Shown: in pieces, positions 50,315-62,393 of the stretch
Position numbering within the stretch: the first letter of the stretch is position 1
How the letters are laid out: every line of letters begins with the position of its first letter
Assembly (NCBI RefSeq): GCF_017562075.2
Contig: NC_054085.1
Location: forward strand, 24,477,433-24,541,432
DNA from: Anopheles merus
Lineage: Eukaryota; Arthropoda; Insecta; Diptera; Culicidae
Reading direction: 5' to 3'
DNA length: 64,000 nucleotides
Made by a program: the position numbers and the translations under genes
The notes under the pieces: generated by a model
What the model saw: only the letters and a program-made list of their open reading frames with translations
Told to the model about the DNA's origin: nothing
The model's database searches: none

Positions 50315-50601
50315 ACCGTGCAGCCAGACATATCGAGACAATTTCACGCCGCGAAGCGTGAAATAATAGCCACAATCAAGATGGCTGAAACATGTCACGC
50401 CTAAATGTATGTACCCAGCTGTCATTCTATAGGTGCGATGACATTTGATGAATTGCCAAAATTTTTACGCGTCCGCACATGGCGTGAAAATTTTCGCCGT
50501 GAAACTGTTTGGACCTTTCATCGAATAACATCGAATGTCATCGAATTTGGTTTAACGCTCCACGGAACAATGCCATTCGGCAGGATGTCTGGTTACACGG
50601 T
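50315..50601. mobile_element. MITE-like element with 17-bp terminal inverted repeats
   Basis: ACCGTGCAGCCAGACAT at 50315-50331 and ATGTCTGGTTACACGGT at 50585-50601 are inverted repeats matching at 15 of 17 positions. The 287-bp element has no protein frame of note. It contains a 9-bp hairpin ATTTCACGC/GCGTGAAAT (50341-50364) and a partial copy of the recurrent CGCCTAAATGTATG motif at 50398-50411. No clear target duplication was found, so the superfamily is unassigned and the exact ends may be off by a few bases. Confidence 0.6.
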
Positions 50602-52954
50602 CAGAGTTGATATTTGATACATTGTTTTGATTTTATAGACCTTTTTCTTTGTTAAATTCTTGACATGGTTGCTACTTTTATGCTATATTCTATTTTATTT
50701 CGTTGAATATTTTAGTTCAAATTCATCTTAAAATCATCTTCATCGTTTTATTTTTTTTTTGCATTTATTTTTGTGAAGTTGGTTTTATTATTTATGAAAT
50801 AGCTTTAAAAATATTTATTGTACTTATTTGGTAACGACTTTTAATTTTTCTTCACACTTTTCTTGTAAAGAATTTTTGTGTGTTTTTTTTTATTTGGTTA
50901 AATAATAATTCCTTTACCACGAATAATAATCTCATGGATTTTACCCACATTCATACCATATCTCACAAGGAATGCTATTGATTTATGTTGTTTCATGCCA
51001 TCGCCACCTTACATCCTCCTCACAGTCAGTTTTCCTTCCCGCAACACACCAAATCTCATTTTGACAGCCGAGATTGAGTGAGGACAAACGGTGAGCGCTC
51101 CGGTAGAGGGAAAAAAAAGAAACTGTCCACCGTCAGGGCTCGATAGAAGCCCACCGCAACATGACATTAATTGACGTTTCCATTACCAATCGACGACGAC
51201 GACGACGACGAGGCGTATGGGAGTGTGCAGTAAGTGACGAACGCGTTCGATATTGAAGCAGCTGATCGGTGTTGTTTATTCGACATTAAACCATGTTCGG
51301 TTTATGGGTGCGGGAATGGGTGAAGGTTTCCTCCTGTCACCAAAACGCGCGCACCGTGGGTATGATGTGTAAGTACAAACTGTTGTCATTAAAATTACAC
51401 CTCGTCCGGTGTAGCGATTGAATATTTCATAGCCTTTTAGACGGGGGAACATGAGGTTGTGAGGGACGGGGATTGATTGATCAACGCGACTAAGCGGTGG
51501 AAAGTGACACTGACGGTGAGCTGAACGTGACGTTTGAATATTTAAACGTCGGGGCCATTTTCAATTGCTAATTGTTTTAGATATGGTTGGTGTCCTATTT
51601 CCCTACGAATAATGCCGCAATTGAAATACGGGGTGCATTTTTGAGGCTGTATCTAACCTGCCAATGAGAATGTATGTGACGTATAGGACAACACGGGCAC
51701 CAAAAAAGAAACCTCCACAAAAGCACAACAAAGTTACCCATAAATCATGTTTCAATTCCGGCCGGCATGACGCACCCAATCGGACCGGCTGCAGGAAGAA
51801 GAGCAGCATATAATCGGTGGACCTTCGCTCGGCACGTTGGACACACCGCCGCCACCGCAAAGGGGCCGTACGGACCCTCGGTATGCGAACCATCCCATTT
51901 CCACCCCCCGCTTTCGCGCGCTCCCCTGAGGCCAAGCATCCAGCGATTGCAATTTATATCAATAAAACGTGTCATTTACGGTCGAAATGCTGTAATAAAA
52001 GTTGATGTATGGTGTGTTCCTGTGTGTTTTCCGCGTGGCCCCGAATGTGCAACTTTTTGTTTTTAGCGGTGGTATTGTTTTTGCACCTACTTTGCATACT
52101 TTTGGGAGGGTGGTGGTGATGGTGATGGTGGTTAGCATGAAAGATCCTGTGGTATAATAATAGCCCACGCATTATCATTTACGGCGAAAGCCACCATTGT
52201 TGTAGAGGCACATTTTGTGGGCAAGCGATTGTACGAAACCAAAATCGTACCGCTGTAAGAGGCGAAACGTTTCATTTTTACCAAAACAAACCACTGGCAG
52301 CGGGAGTTTCATCGTCATCAGCACCATCATCATCATCATCGTTATTATGCTCAACATCATCATCAGCATAAGTGTATTTATGGGGCAGGGATTGCAGCGC
52401 ACCGTACCTTTTCTAAACCCCAGCCAACTGTACGCCCTCCATCTGTGCTTGTGCTGATGATAAATTATTACACGATTTAAATTGGTTTGGCTCATTTTGC
52501 TTTGATTTGCATCGGAATAATTAAATGAAGGTAAGGGAGGGTCGTTTCGTCCAAACAGCACAGCAAAGGGTTGGAGAGCCCTTTGAGTTTATTCGATGGA
52601 AAAGGGCGCTGTTTTCAAATCGATACATTAAGGACGTAGCAGCGCTGATGATGAATGATGGGGTTTCAGGCGAAAAAAGGTGGGAAATAGGAAATGTAGA
52701 GTAAATGACAAAGTTTTGAAAGATTTAGATTCCTAAAGAAAATGTATGATTTTATTTGAAAGTGTTAAAGTATTTAATAACGTATTTGTGCTACGCAGAT
52801 AGCATAACTCGAGGCGTTTTGTTGTTAATATTAACGCCGGAAGGTATGCAATAAGAGCCATTATGCTTAAAATAATATAAAAAAAATGAATTTCGAATTT
52901 GGAAAATAATTTGGAAATAGGAAACTAATGTTAAATCGGACAATTACAGTTATA
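50602..52954. other. noncoding DNA, no gene recognised
   Basis: AT-rich to about 50.9 kb, then mixed. Short tracts are (ACG)n at about 51193-51210 and CATCAT-type runs at 52.32-52.37 kb. No recognisable protein or RNA gene. Confidence 0.5.
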
Positions 52955-53011
52955 TATTCATATTCATATTCATATTCATATTCATATTCATATTCATATT
53001 CATATTCATAT
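52955..53011. repeat. (ATTCAT)n hexanucleotide microsatellite
   Basis: About nine tandem units of the hexamer ATTCAT, almost perfect, within AT-rich DNA. Confidence 0.93.
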
Positions 53012-56000
53012 TTATTTGTCTACCTTTTGGTAACACAAATATTTAAATAATACTTATTACCTATGTTCGTAATCTAGCAAAAATTAACACAAATCATCAA
53101 AACTTAGAAAAAAAATTAAGAAAATTAGAAATTATAAATTAAAATTAAAAATTAACAAAAATCCTGTAAAAATAACTGAATTGTGTTCATATTTCGTTTG
53201 TAATAATGAATTTAAAGAACAAAAAACTAGAAACATTGTTATTTTTATGAAATATTTATTTGATATTAATTAATTTGAACAAAAGCAATTGTTTCATTTT
53301 TGCATTTTAATATAACTTTATTTTAAAGACATGTTTTGACATTGCATATATTACAATCTCAAAACGCAAAACCTTCCATGTAGGATAAAACATATATAAA
53401 CAACCATTTAACGTTTAAACATATCCTGCAACAGTTTATCCGTTCAAAACCGTTGCATAAAATTGTGCATCGTTGTATCATCATCACTAACTGCTCAACA
53501 ATCGTGCATTGTTTACGCCTTTTTTATCGTCTCACGTACAGAACCACACAACAGATTTGTAACGGTAGCTTCATTGTTTCAGTGTTTTCTTTTACGCCTT
53601 GCCACACACGGTTCCCGTTTCGCTCCCAGCACAAGGCTCCCAGCATCGGCATCGATAGTGCTTCGTTTTCCCAATGAAAGGCTTCGAGTTAACGATAAAC
53701 GGCAACGCTTTACCGGCACAAAGCTTCACTTGTCCCGTTTGCATTGTGTCGGCATGTAAATAAATCGACACCCAATAAACGTTCCCCGTTGCGCTGCCCC
53801 GGTCAGCGCAAAGCGAACATGCGTGTAGTTTGCCGAGAGCCAGAATCCGATCAATGATGTTTCGTGGCTGTTGTGTGTCTGTTCTCTTTTTTTTTGCACT
53901 CCTTCCTGGGCTCTTGTGCTCGCACATGATTCTCGCGCAAATGCACTTGACCATTCGCCATGTGCATGTTAGCATCCATTTTCACGGATGTTCCAGCTGC
54001 AGCGTGATTGGGAAAATGGACTTCTCAGCCATATTTGGTCGTTCAACAGTTTTCGCTCGGTCCTACGGTCGAATGGGTTCTTCTCGCACGAGCCTGGCCT
54101 GGGCACAATCATTGCCAACAACGTTTCGGGTGTGTTGTTATGTTTTATTTTTTCCCAGCCTTTTTACCGATTTACCGTTTTCGTTGAACGAGCTTGGCTT
54201 GTTTGTTTTATTGGTCCGATGGAACACTGATCCAATTGGAAGAACAGCATTCCCGCTGTTCACAAGAATGTTACTTGTCGAGGCGCGCAGGCTGATATAG
54301 AATGGCAACTGATGCAGCGCTGTTACATCGTTGCAAGTGCACGTGAAAGCAATGTGCAAGATTTATGTAAAAAGGCGTGAATTAAATAACGATAGATGAT
54401 GTGAAACGAAACGGTATACGATTTTAGGGAATTGTTGAATTTTTGAAAGTAAGAACAAACAGTTAAAATTTTTGTTGGGTTTCAGATTTGTTTTTGTTCA
54501 ATTTTACGAACTCTTCACTTCCGATAAAACAAACTCCTATGATTCAAATTTTCATTTTATTTGGAAAAACTGTAAGTTGTACCTGATTGATAAAATCGAA
54601 AGAAATAAATAAGAAGGATAAATAATTCCTAAAGTTATTTTTAAGATTATGATTCTCGTTTTCCATACAACGCCTAAATGTATGCAATACAAGCGTCTTT
54701 ATAATTATAAACGAAATGATTAGACAATTAATTTAAATTTACAAAATCTGTTTAATCATAAACCAATATTTTGCCTACATTTTTTCAAAACGAATAAAAA
54801 CGAGTCCAAAATGATAATAATAACTCTTACATGGGGCATTTACATCCTACCCAAACTACCTCAAACAACGAAAATATTTACTAAAAGTCTTACATTTCAA
54901 ATCCATTCCCCATTGAAACGGCAGCACGCAGCACTGTGCGGCACCGGAAACAGCAGATAAAAACCTTTCCCTACATCTAGCCAAAGAAGTCATGAAAAAA
55001 TCCCCCCAGCATAATGGAACAATAAAACACTACACAATGGAAAACACATACACACACGCGCGCGCGCGCACTCATTCACAGTCGTTTTGTGACGAAGGAA
55101 ACAAATTTTCTAAACAGACACACAATGGCCAAAAATCGTTCTACACGCCGCTCCTTCCTCCAGTCAGCAGCCCTTAGTCAGACCACCACACGCCGACAGT
55201 TGTACGAACAGAAAGTCTTTATTGCTGTCATATCACCCGGGTCTGCATTCAGCCTCAGCCTCCCCCGCCCATGGCAAACCACCCAAGCACACCCTCCATT
55301 TGTCGCTAATTTATGATTGTGTTTCATAATTTAAAAGACCAATATTTGCGTAAAAAATCACAATCGCAGGATGGCAGTGATGGGTGCAAAGCGAAAGCAT
55401 CTCCTCAGCACTGCTGCGGGGTCCATTCTGGACATGAAAAAAGGGGAAAAAGATGGCTTTTAAAATAATACACAAACGCACAGCTCACGGCCACACAGTA
55501 GCGGAGACAAAGAGTCAACCAGTGCTGTGTGTGTAGCCCCGGGACGAGGACCCTGCCTGATTTTCTAAAATATAAGCTAACCACCCTCGTTTACGGCAGC
55601 TCGCTTTGAAAACCACAGCGCCTGAAATGCTGCAAGGAATTGCTGTTTCTCACACAGATTCCCCAATCGCTGGCGAACGAGCCGAAGGTTGGAAAATACG
55701 GTTCGCTCGACTGACTGCATTCAGAGTTTTTGATGCGCGTCTGCCCAAAATTGGTACCGCGTGCCCGACTTTTCCGGCGCCGGGTAGGGGGTAGAAGTTT
55801 GCCTCTTGTATTTGTGCCTCATTTCCCCCATTGAGAAAGATGCGTAAGTTTGGCCATTCAGAAGCGGCGCTATTCATCGCCGAACTTCTTCAGCTACAAC
55901 AATTTAAAAGGTAAAAAATACCGGTGGGAGAGTTTTTAATTTTATTTAAGCCTGTTTTGATAACGAACCGAAAACCTCTCGCCTTATTGCACATCACAAT

Positions 56001-57190
56001 GAAGCATTAATTGATGAAGGACAAGCAGCGGGAGCGAAGATGCATTCGGGGACCGTGCGGAGCAACGGCAAAGTAAGCACGGCTAATTTCCATCTTCTTT
56101 GCGTGAGTGAAATGAGAATGAGCAGCATTGAAATTCAATTGGCTCGGGCCCGGGGAATTCCCTTCGGAACGGTACCGTTTCGAATGCTATCTAATTAAAA
56201 TACAGCTAAGAGTGAATGCCACCTTTGCAGCCAACGAGAATATGTCGAGCAGCGCGGTGTAGTGAGCAACAACCGAAGTTGAATATTCGTCTTGGCGTTC
56301 TTGTATAAAAAACTGAAAACCGAATGGTTCCTTACCACACCGCAAAGTTTTGTAGCATAACCAAATTTTTCACCGTATGTACGTCAATCAAACTGTCACA
56401 TACTGTTGTACCGTAAAGGAAAATGTACTACGATGCTCGCAAGGGAAATTCCCAAGGAAATTCTTTCCCCTCGTTTCCCTTTTTTCACATCGTATCCCGT
56501 AGCTGTCAAATTAATTTAATCATGTACGTTACAGTTCAAATTTTGCCCGCTCTACTGTTGAATCTTGCCAGCTGCTGTAAATGTTTCTAAAGCGAGAATA
56601 GGAAGGACTATACTATGCAACCACTCACTTTTTTGGAATGTTTTTATTTTTACAATTTTTTATGCCCACCCGGCGGCCCAGAGGTAAACAGCTTGATTGA
56701 CGAGCGATTGCGCGTCGATTTGTACGCTCGAGCGTTGAAAATTTCGAGTGATTGAAATTAATGTAATCGATTTACGATCGATCTCGCCCCGTTTGCCCCG
56801 CGGGATGCTGCAAATCAGGCACTGCGGACAATCGGATCGATCAAAACCGCCCCTCGGCTCCGCGTGCGCTGCGGCGTTGACGGGACCGAACGATGGAACA
56901 GATTTTCCATATAATCCCGTTGATCTGTCAGGTTGAGGGGTTTGATAGGGGTAGGAGGTTTAAACGTGATTATGATATAAACAGGAAAGAGGATGCTGAA
57001 CATAATTCGTGCTTCACGATGCGTTTTAGAAATTAGCAGGTCTTTAACAGAGTATGTTTGTTTGTACATTTAATTTCTTTCATACCATCCATAGTTTATC
57101 TTTATAATTCATTGTTGTTGTAGTTTATATTTTCAGAAATGTTTATTTTGTTAATTATTTTACCCAAATATTTTAATTCCAATCAAATTT
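53012..57190. other. noncoding DNA, no gene recognised
   Basis: AT-rich at 53.0-53.4 and 54.4-54.9 kb, mixed elsewhere. It holds an alternating CA/CG run at about 55050-55072 and one perfect copy of the recurrent motif CGCCTAAATGTATGCAA at 54671-54687. No frame resembles a known protein. Confidence 0.5.
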
Positions 57191-57350
57191 CTTCCTGCCG
57201 CGGCCTATAAGGCTTTCGAGAATTAATTCATTACCACGCAGTCGGATAGTCAATCCTTTCTACGGGAGCACGGTTCATTATAGGCTTGAACCTATGACGG
57301 GAATGTCATTGAGTCGTTCGAGTTGACAATTGTACCACGAGACTCGCCCC
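57191..57350 (-). mobile_element. tRNA-derived SINE, SINE200-like
   Basis: Read on the minus strand the element begins GGGGCGAGTCTCGTGGTAC near 57350. It carries an A-box-like region and then a pol III B box GGTTCAAGCC (57283-57292 on the + strand as GGCTTGAACC). This head agrees in outline with the Anopheles gambiae SINE200 family as I remember it. The 3' portion is short and diverged, so this is probably a truncated old copy. No poly(A) or clear target duplication was identified. Confidence 0.6.
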
Positions 57351-60300
57351 TATTAAATTTGTTAATAAATGTAATTTTCACAAACTAAAAGGATACATCA
57401 ATTGCATACATTTAGGAGCACTTGCTTAATGCTTACGCTAATACATAGTAACTTTTTTTTATTCATCCATATTTAAACCCAAAATTATTATAATACCACT
57501 ATTTCGTACGAAGTTAGACTTCAAATAAATTCAAAAAAACATTTTCATATCCCAATCACCAAATAATTTAAATTGTATTTTAAAATTAAACCTGTCGCTC
57601 TTTCCCCAACATAAAACACACTACACTTGCTGCACAACTCTAGCGTCCAGGGCTCTCAACTTGAGGTAGAAAACCCCCTTAACACTCGATTCCATTACAA
57701 AAAAAAACCCTCCCAATAATTTCTCGGCTTTTGAGCAAATTTGCATAAATTAACCATAAAACACGATACCCATCACACTCCTACCCGAGTGCTAAGGGTT
57801 CTCCTACCGACTGCACCGATCCCCTACTTTCACCGTATCCCAAAAACAAAAAAGAAAGATAGCGAACAAGCACGCCACTCGTTGCCCCAGCATTACTCAA
57901 ATTATTCATAAATTAATCCCACAAGAACAATCCCACCGGCCCACCAAACAACACCGACGAAGGAGTCTCCATCTGGCCCTCTCGCTCGTCCATATTCTGC
58001 ATACCGCGCGACACGGTTATCATCGACACACCAGCGTCACACGCGGGAAGGAAGCAGTACAGTCTCGGTACAGCTTTACAGCGCTTTTCCTTTGGTGAAA
58101 TGTACTAACACTTTTTTTTTTTAAACAGGTTTGTTCTTTTATCCCTCTGCTTTTTTCCTGCGCGTACTGATTTTCTCTCACTCCCAAACACCACCACGGA
58201 CTACGGTGGTGGTGCGCCGGTAGTGAAATAAATTAAAACAATTCCTTTCGGGCACCGCACCGCACGCTACTAACGCTACTACTGATTACACTGTCTCGGG
58301 GAAGAGGCGGTGGATCCAGAATAGACTTTTAGGGACGTTGTAAAAGATCCATTTCCAGCCTACGCCGTCATGCTTCCTTGCAAATTCCTCGAGACCTTAA
58401 ATCAGAAGATCCGCCCCACTCGCCAGCATTAGCAGGGCCGCCAAAAAGTTAACGGCGGAAGAATATGCTCCGTCGGAAAGAAGTCAATTTCCCTCAGTTC
58501 TCGCTTGCTTGCCTCCGCAGCACACGGCACAAAAGAAAGCGGCACGGCCCGGGCGTAAGCAGCATGCTCTATTCCACCTTCCCGCCCTCGAGAAGCCTTG
58601 TTTTAATCATTAATTCACTGATTCCTTCTCCTCCACTGTGCGCTGTTAATGTATGCAAGCATGTGCCAACGATGCTGACAACGCCACGGATAATGATCCG
58701 GACGGTCGCGAAGGCGGTTGCCCCCTGGAAGTCAAACACGCGCGATGCACGCAATAATCGTTAATGGATTACGATGAGTGAACAGGCAACCCATTCCGTG
58801 AGATGGGTGAGATGGGCATAGAGCATGGTGGTGCCGGGCCGGGTGGTGCCGGGGCGAAGAATGAAAAGTGAAAAGAATATGCTAGATTATTGTATCTGTG
58901 AGCGCTGCTGGCACCCGTCAGCTTCGTCGCGCTGGAGCGGTTGCCATCATCATTATCGTTACGATTTGCAGCCGGAAACGGGATCGTCTAGCAGGCTAGC
59001 TGGATGGCTAACTGACGGGCTGACTTCTTTTAAAGCCGTCAATCAGACATCACGCTTGAAGAGCTGCTTCTTCCTCCTGGAGCTCTCATTTGTTGGTTAG
59101 GACAAATTTGATTTTGAAAATAGCTGCATACATTATTAAAAATAGTGGAATTTAATCTACACAAGATATTGAATGACTTCATTTTGGTGCGTTTAAAATT
59201 GTGATTCATTTAAAAAAATGTCATAAAACTTAATAACCGAAAATGATTACAATTCTAATAAAAAAAACTGTTCGAGGACAAGACAATTCATTGGAATTGA
59301 CTAAAAATATTGTTGATTATTTGTTGGACATTTTTATCTATTTATTTTCAACTGAATTTAGTCAGCAAAAAAGCAGAAATAAATTGCATACGTTTAGGCG
59401 TTAAATTATTCGTATCTGGTAGAAGTAATCATCCAGCTTCTCACGAATTTTTAATTTTTAAATATTATGAAGCATCAATTGTATTTTTAAAATATTGTTT
59501 TATTAACATCTGTTGGATCAAGTCAAATTCAAATAATTTGGTATATCAAGTTAAACTGTCTGGAACAATTTACTATTGCTGTAGCTTAGTTTTAGAGAAG
59601 TGATGCCTTAGGAAAAATCTCAAACAAAAAAATATATTAATCATTATAAACATTTTCAAATATATCATCGAAAATGCTTAAATTCTGGAAAAAATAAAAA
59701 TAAAAATAAAATAAATTATAAAATGCATTTACAATATCTATACATTCGTTGCACCATTCCATGTTACTGCGTGTGCCCCTCCGAAAAAAAAGAATACCAC
59801 AAGAGTCAAAATGACAAAAAGCATTCGCATGCCATGGTAATGATTAAAATTTTGCATTCAAATCCCAGTACCGTTCACACTCTGCACACTGTACCGAAAA
59901 CACCTAAGCTCGCGTCAACTTTCACAAGCGCTTCTCCATCAACCAGGATGAGCAGCCACTTCATAGAGTTGCTGCAAATTATAACAAGAATTGTATGTAT
60001 TTCCCTCACCCTGTCCCGTTGTACGGTTGTACAAGTTACACGCTCGCGCACTGCAGACAAAACGAGGACAAATCCTTTCCCGAAACTACGGGGTAAGTAC
60101 ATTCATTTCATTCCGCTGCCTCATGGTTTGTCCTCCATAGAATAAAGGGAACGGTGGTTCTTTCCTCGAGTTTTCACTCTCCAGACATTTCCTCTTGACT
60201 CGTGGCTGACATTACCGAAATGCCAGCTTTTGTGGCAACGTTCTAACAAGCTTACCCCGTTCAAAAACTGCGGGCAGGATGAAACTTTCCACATTCGCCG

Positions 60301-62123
60301 ATGCTAGTAAGCACCTCCAAGACGACTAGCCAGCCGTTCAGCCTTTCCATAAGCTACAACTATAATCATACGAATGCGACATACCACTGTGCCATGGATA
60401 TGCAAACAAAAAAAAGCACCATAGATTCCGTGGATCAACTCACCACAAGTGTCCAGAATTCTTGCGGCGCTCAAAAAAAGAGTCAAACGAAGATAAGAAT
60501 CCATTCCAACAGTTGCAGAGATTTGTGTTTCCATCGGAGCATCCCGGGACTTAAACGATTATGTTTAACAGTGAACGGGATTCGCCGCCCACGGACATAC
60601 ATCTGTGTGACGGGGAAAATCAACCCCAAAGAAAATGAGCTCGAGATCTCAGCCTCGTGTGCGAGGTGCAGTCGTATGCAGCGTGCAGTGTGCACATGCA
60701 CCAGCACTTGCATTAGTCTGGCTTTGAGGCAGGCTGACAGACAGACAGGCGGAGCGTATTCAGCACTCACATTGACACCGCTGGAAGAAGAGGTAGTGAG
60801 AGTATAGAAAGAGATATTTCGTAAAGAGAGAAAAAGAAAGCGACACTGTTACTAAGCGAATAAGCTGCCCTTGTCATGATGCAAATCCTGCTCCGAACGG
60901 CTCTAGAGCTGGCGTGTGTATATGTGTGCTAATCAGCATTCCCAACTGATGATGTGAACGTAACAGCGTTTCCTTTACCGCATTTTGTGTGCGCAGAAGA
61001 AGCAGCGAACCCGTTCACCGACCGTCTAACCCAGTGACAATGATGTGCACGCCGACGACGACGAATGTGCGATGATGATAAATTTATGTTTACTTTTCGC
61101 TGTAAATTGTGTGTGTGTGCGCCCGTGTATTCTTTCCAGATTTATGATGTAGGACAAATTTATGACAACACGTTATGCCGCTGCTTGGCTCTGAACATTC
61201 TGGAACCGCTTCACTAAACCACTGCGGTTCGGAAACTCGTAACGGAAATGTTATGCCTTTGTCTTTGGGTGACGGAGGGGTTTTTTGCTTTTTGGGTGAA
61301 GCACTTGCTACAAGCCTTTTACGTACGGATAATTTAATGTTTACATGGTTTGGGGTTTTAACGTTTGCGGAATCTTGTTTTATGACGAACGTCTTGGGTT
61401 ATGAATTATGGTAAGGGAAATGAGTCTTGTTTTTTTTTGCGTTCCTTTAAGTGTATGTTTAAGCTTAAATTTTGTAAGACTTGTTTTGCATCCTTTAGCA
61501 AACACTCAAAATCATAACAAAATTTTGCACTATAAACTAAATTACATTTTGACCTTACAATAATTTTTAGCTCTCTGAGCATAGAACAAATCCTTTCAAG
61601 TTATCTAATTTATTATTTTTAAGCACAAGCATGCTTACGACAATTCCACATTATTGGATGTTGATTCATTTCATTTGCTTTTGAAAAAAACGAACTTAAA
61701 AAAAACTAAATAAAAGCTCAACATAAATTAAATTAAATAACATTTGACATTCATGAATGAATTATAAATTTAGCAGAAAAGTTACTTGCAAAGATTCCTG
61801 GTTATTTATGATGTACAAAAGGAAATAAAAGCCTCTTGAACATTATATGCATTATACATCAACTGCTAGATCTTACTGTAAACACTATTACTAGAACAAT
61901 GGATAGCACAAGCAAAAAAAATACTAATAATGGGACCCTTCACGATTCTAGTCAGTTTTGTGTATGGAGTTTGACAGTTGGAGGCTGAAATCTTACACGA
62001 TTCTCACTCCATACACTCCAATAAAAAATCACACATAAAACTAGCCTGCAATTTTCAGTCTAGATTATTCTAGCCTCAAAGCTAGAATTACATTCGAGTG
62101 CCTGCTTGAAAAATGGCAAAACA
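57351..62123. other. noncoding DNA, no gene recognised
   Basis: AT-rich at 57.4-57.7, 59.1-59.7 and 61.4-61.9 kb, mixed elsewhere. It contains two copies of the recurrent 17-bp motif (57402-57418 and 59384-59400) and inverted repeats TGTATGGAGT/ACTCCATACA (61961-62015) and ATTCTAGC/GCTAGAAT (62067-62088). Those last two may belong to the element that follows. Frames of 140 and 168 codons at 59.7 and 60.3 kb are unrecognised and overlap opposite-strand frames. Confidence 0.45.
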
Positions 62124-62393
62124 AGGTGGTGTTTACATTTATCCCAAGGTGTATTAAGGAGATCTGGTTATGGAATCTAGAATCAAAATGTATGTAGTCC
62201 AAGTGGTCTCATAGCATGTTTTTTATAACCAAATTTGAACGTTCCTTTTAGACAGAACGGGTGAAAACTTTTGCTCAAACAGGCTTTGTGAAGGTTTAAC
62301 GAATGCTCAAAACACTCTTAAAATCTTCACTCAGAAACAGAAGCGATAAAAATCAACCTTTGTAAATTCATACACCTTGGGATAAGCCCACCT
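62124..62393. mobile_element. inverted-repeat element, probable MITE
   Basis: TTATCCCAAGGTGTA at 62139-62153 and TACACCTTGGGATAA at 62371-62385 are perfect 15-bp inverted repeats. Outside them AGGTGG (62124-62129) and CCACCT (62388-62393) also pair. No coding frame lies between. The phrase AGGCTGAAAT occurs on both sides (about 61983 and 62453), so the full element may be larger (about 61.93-62.48 kb). Superfamily not assigned. Confidence 0.5.
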
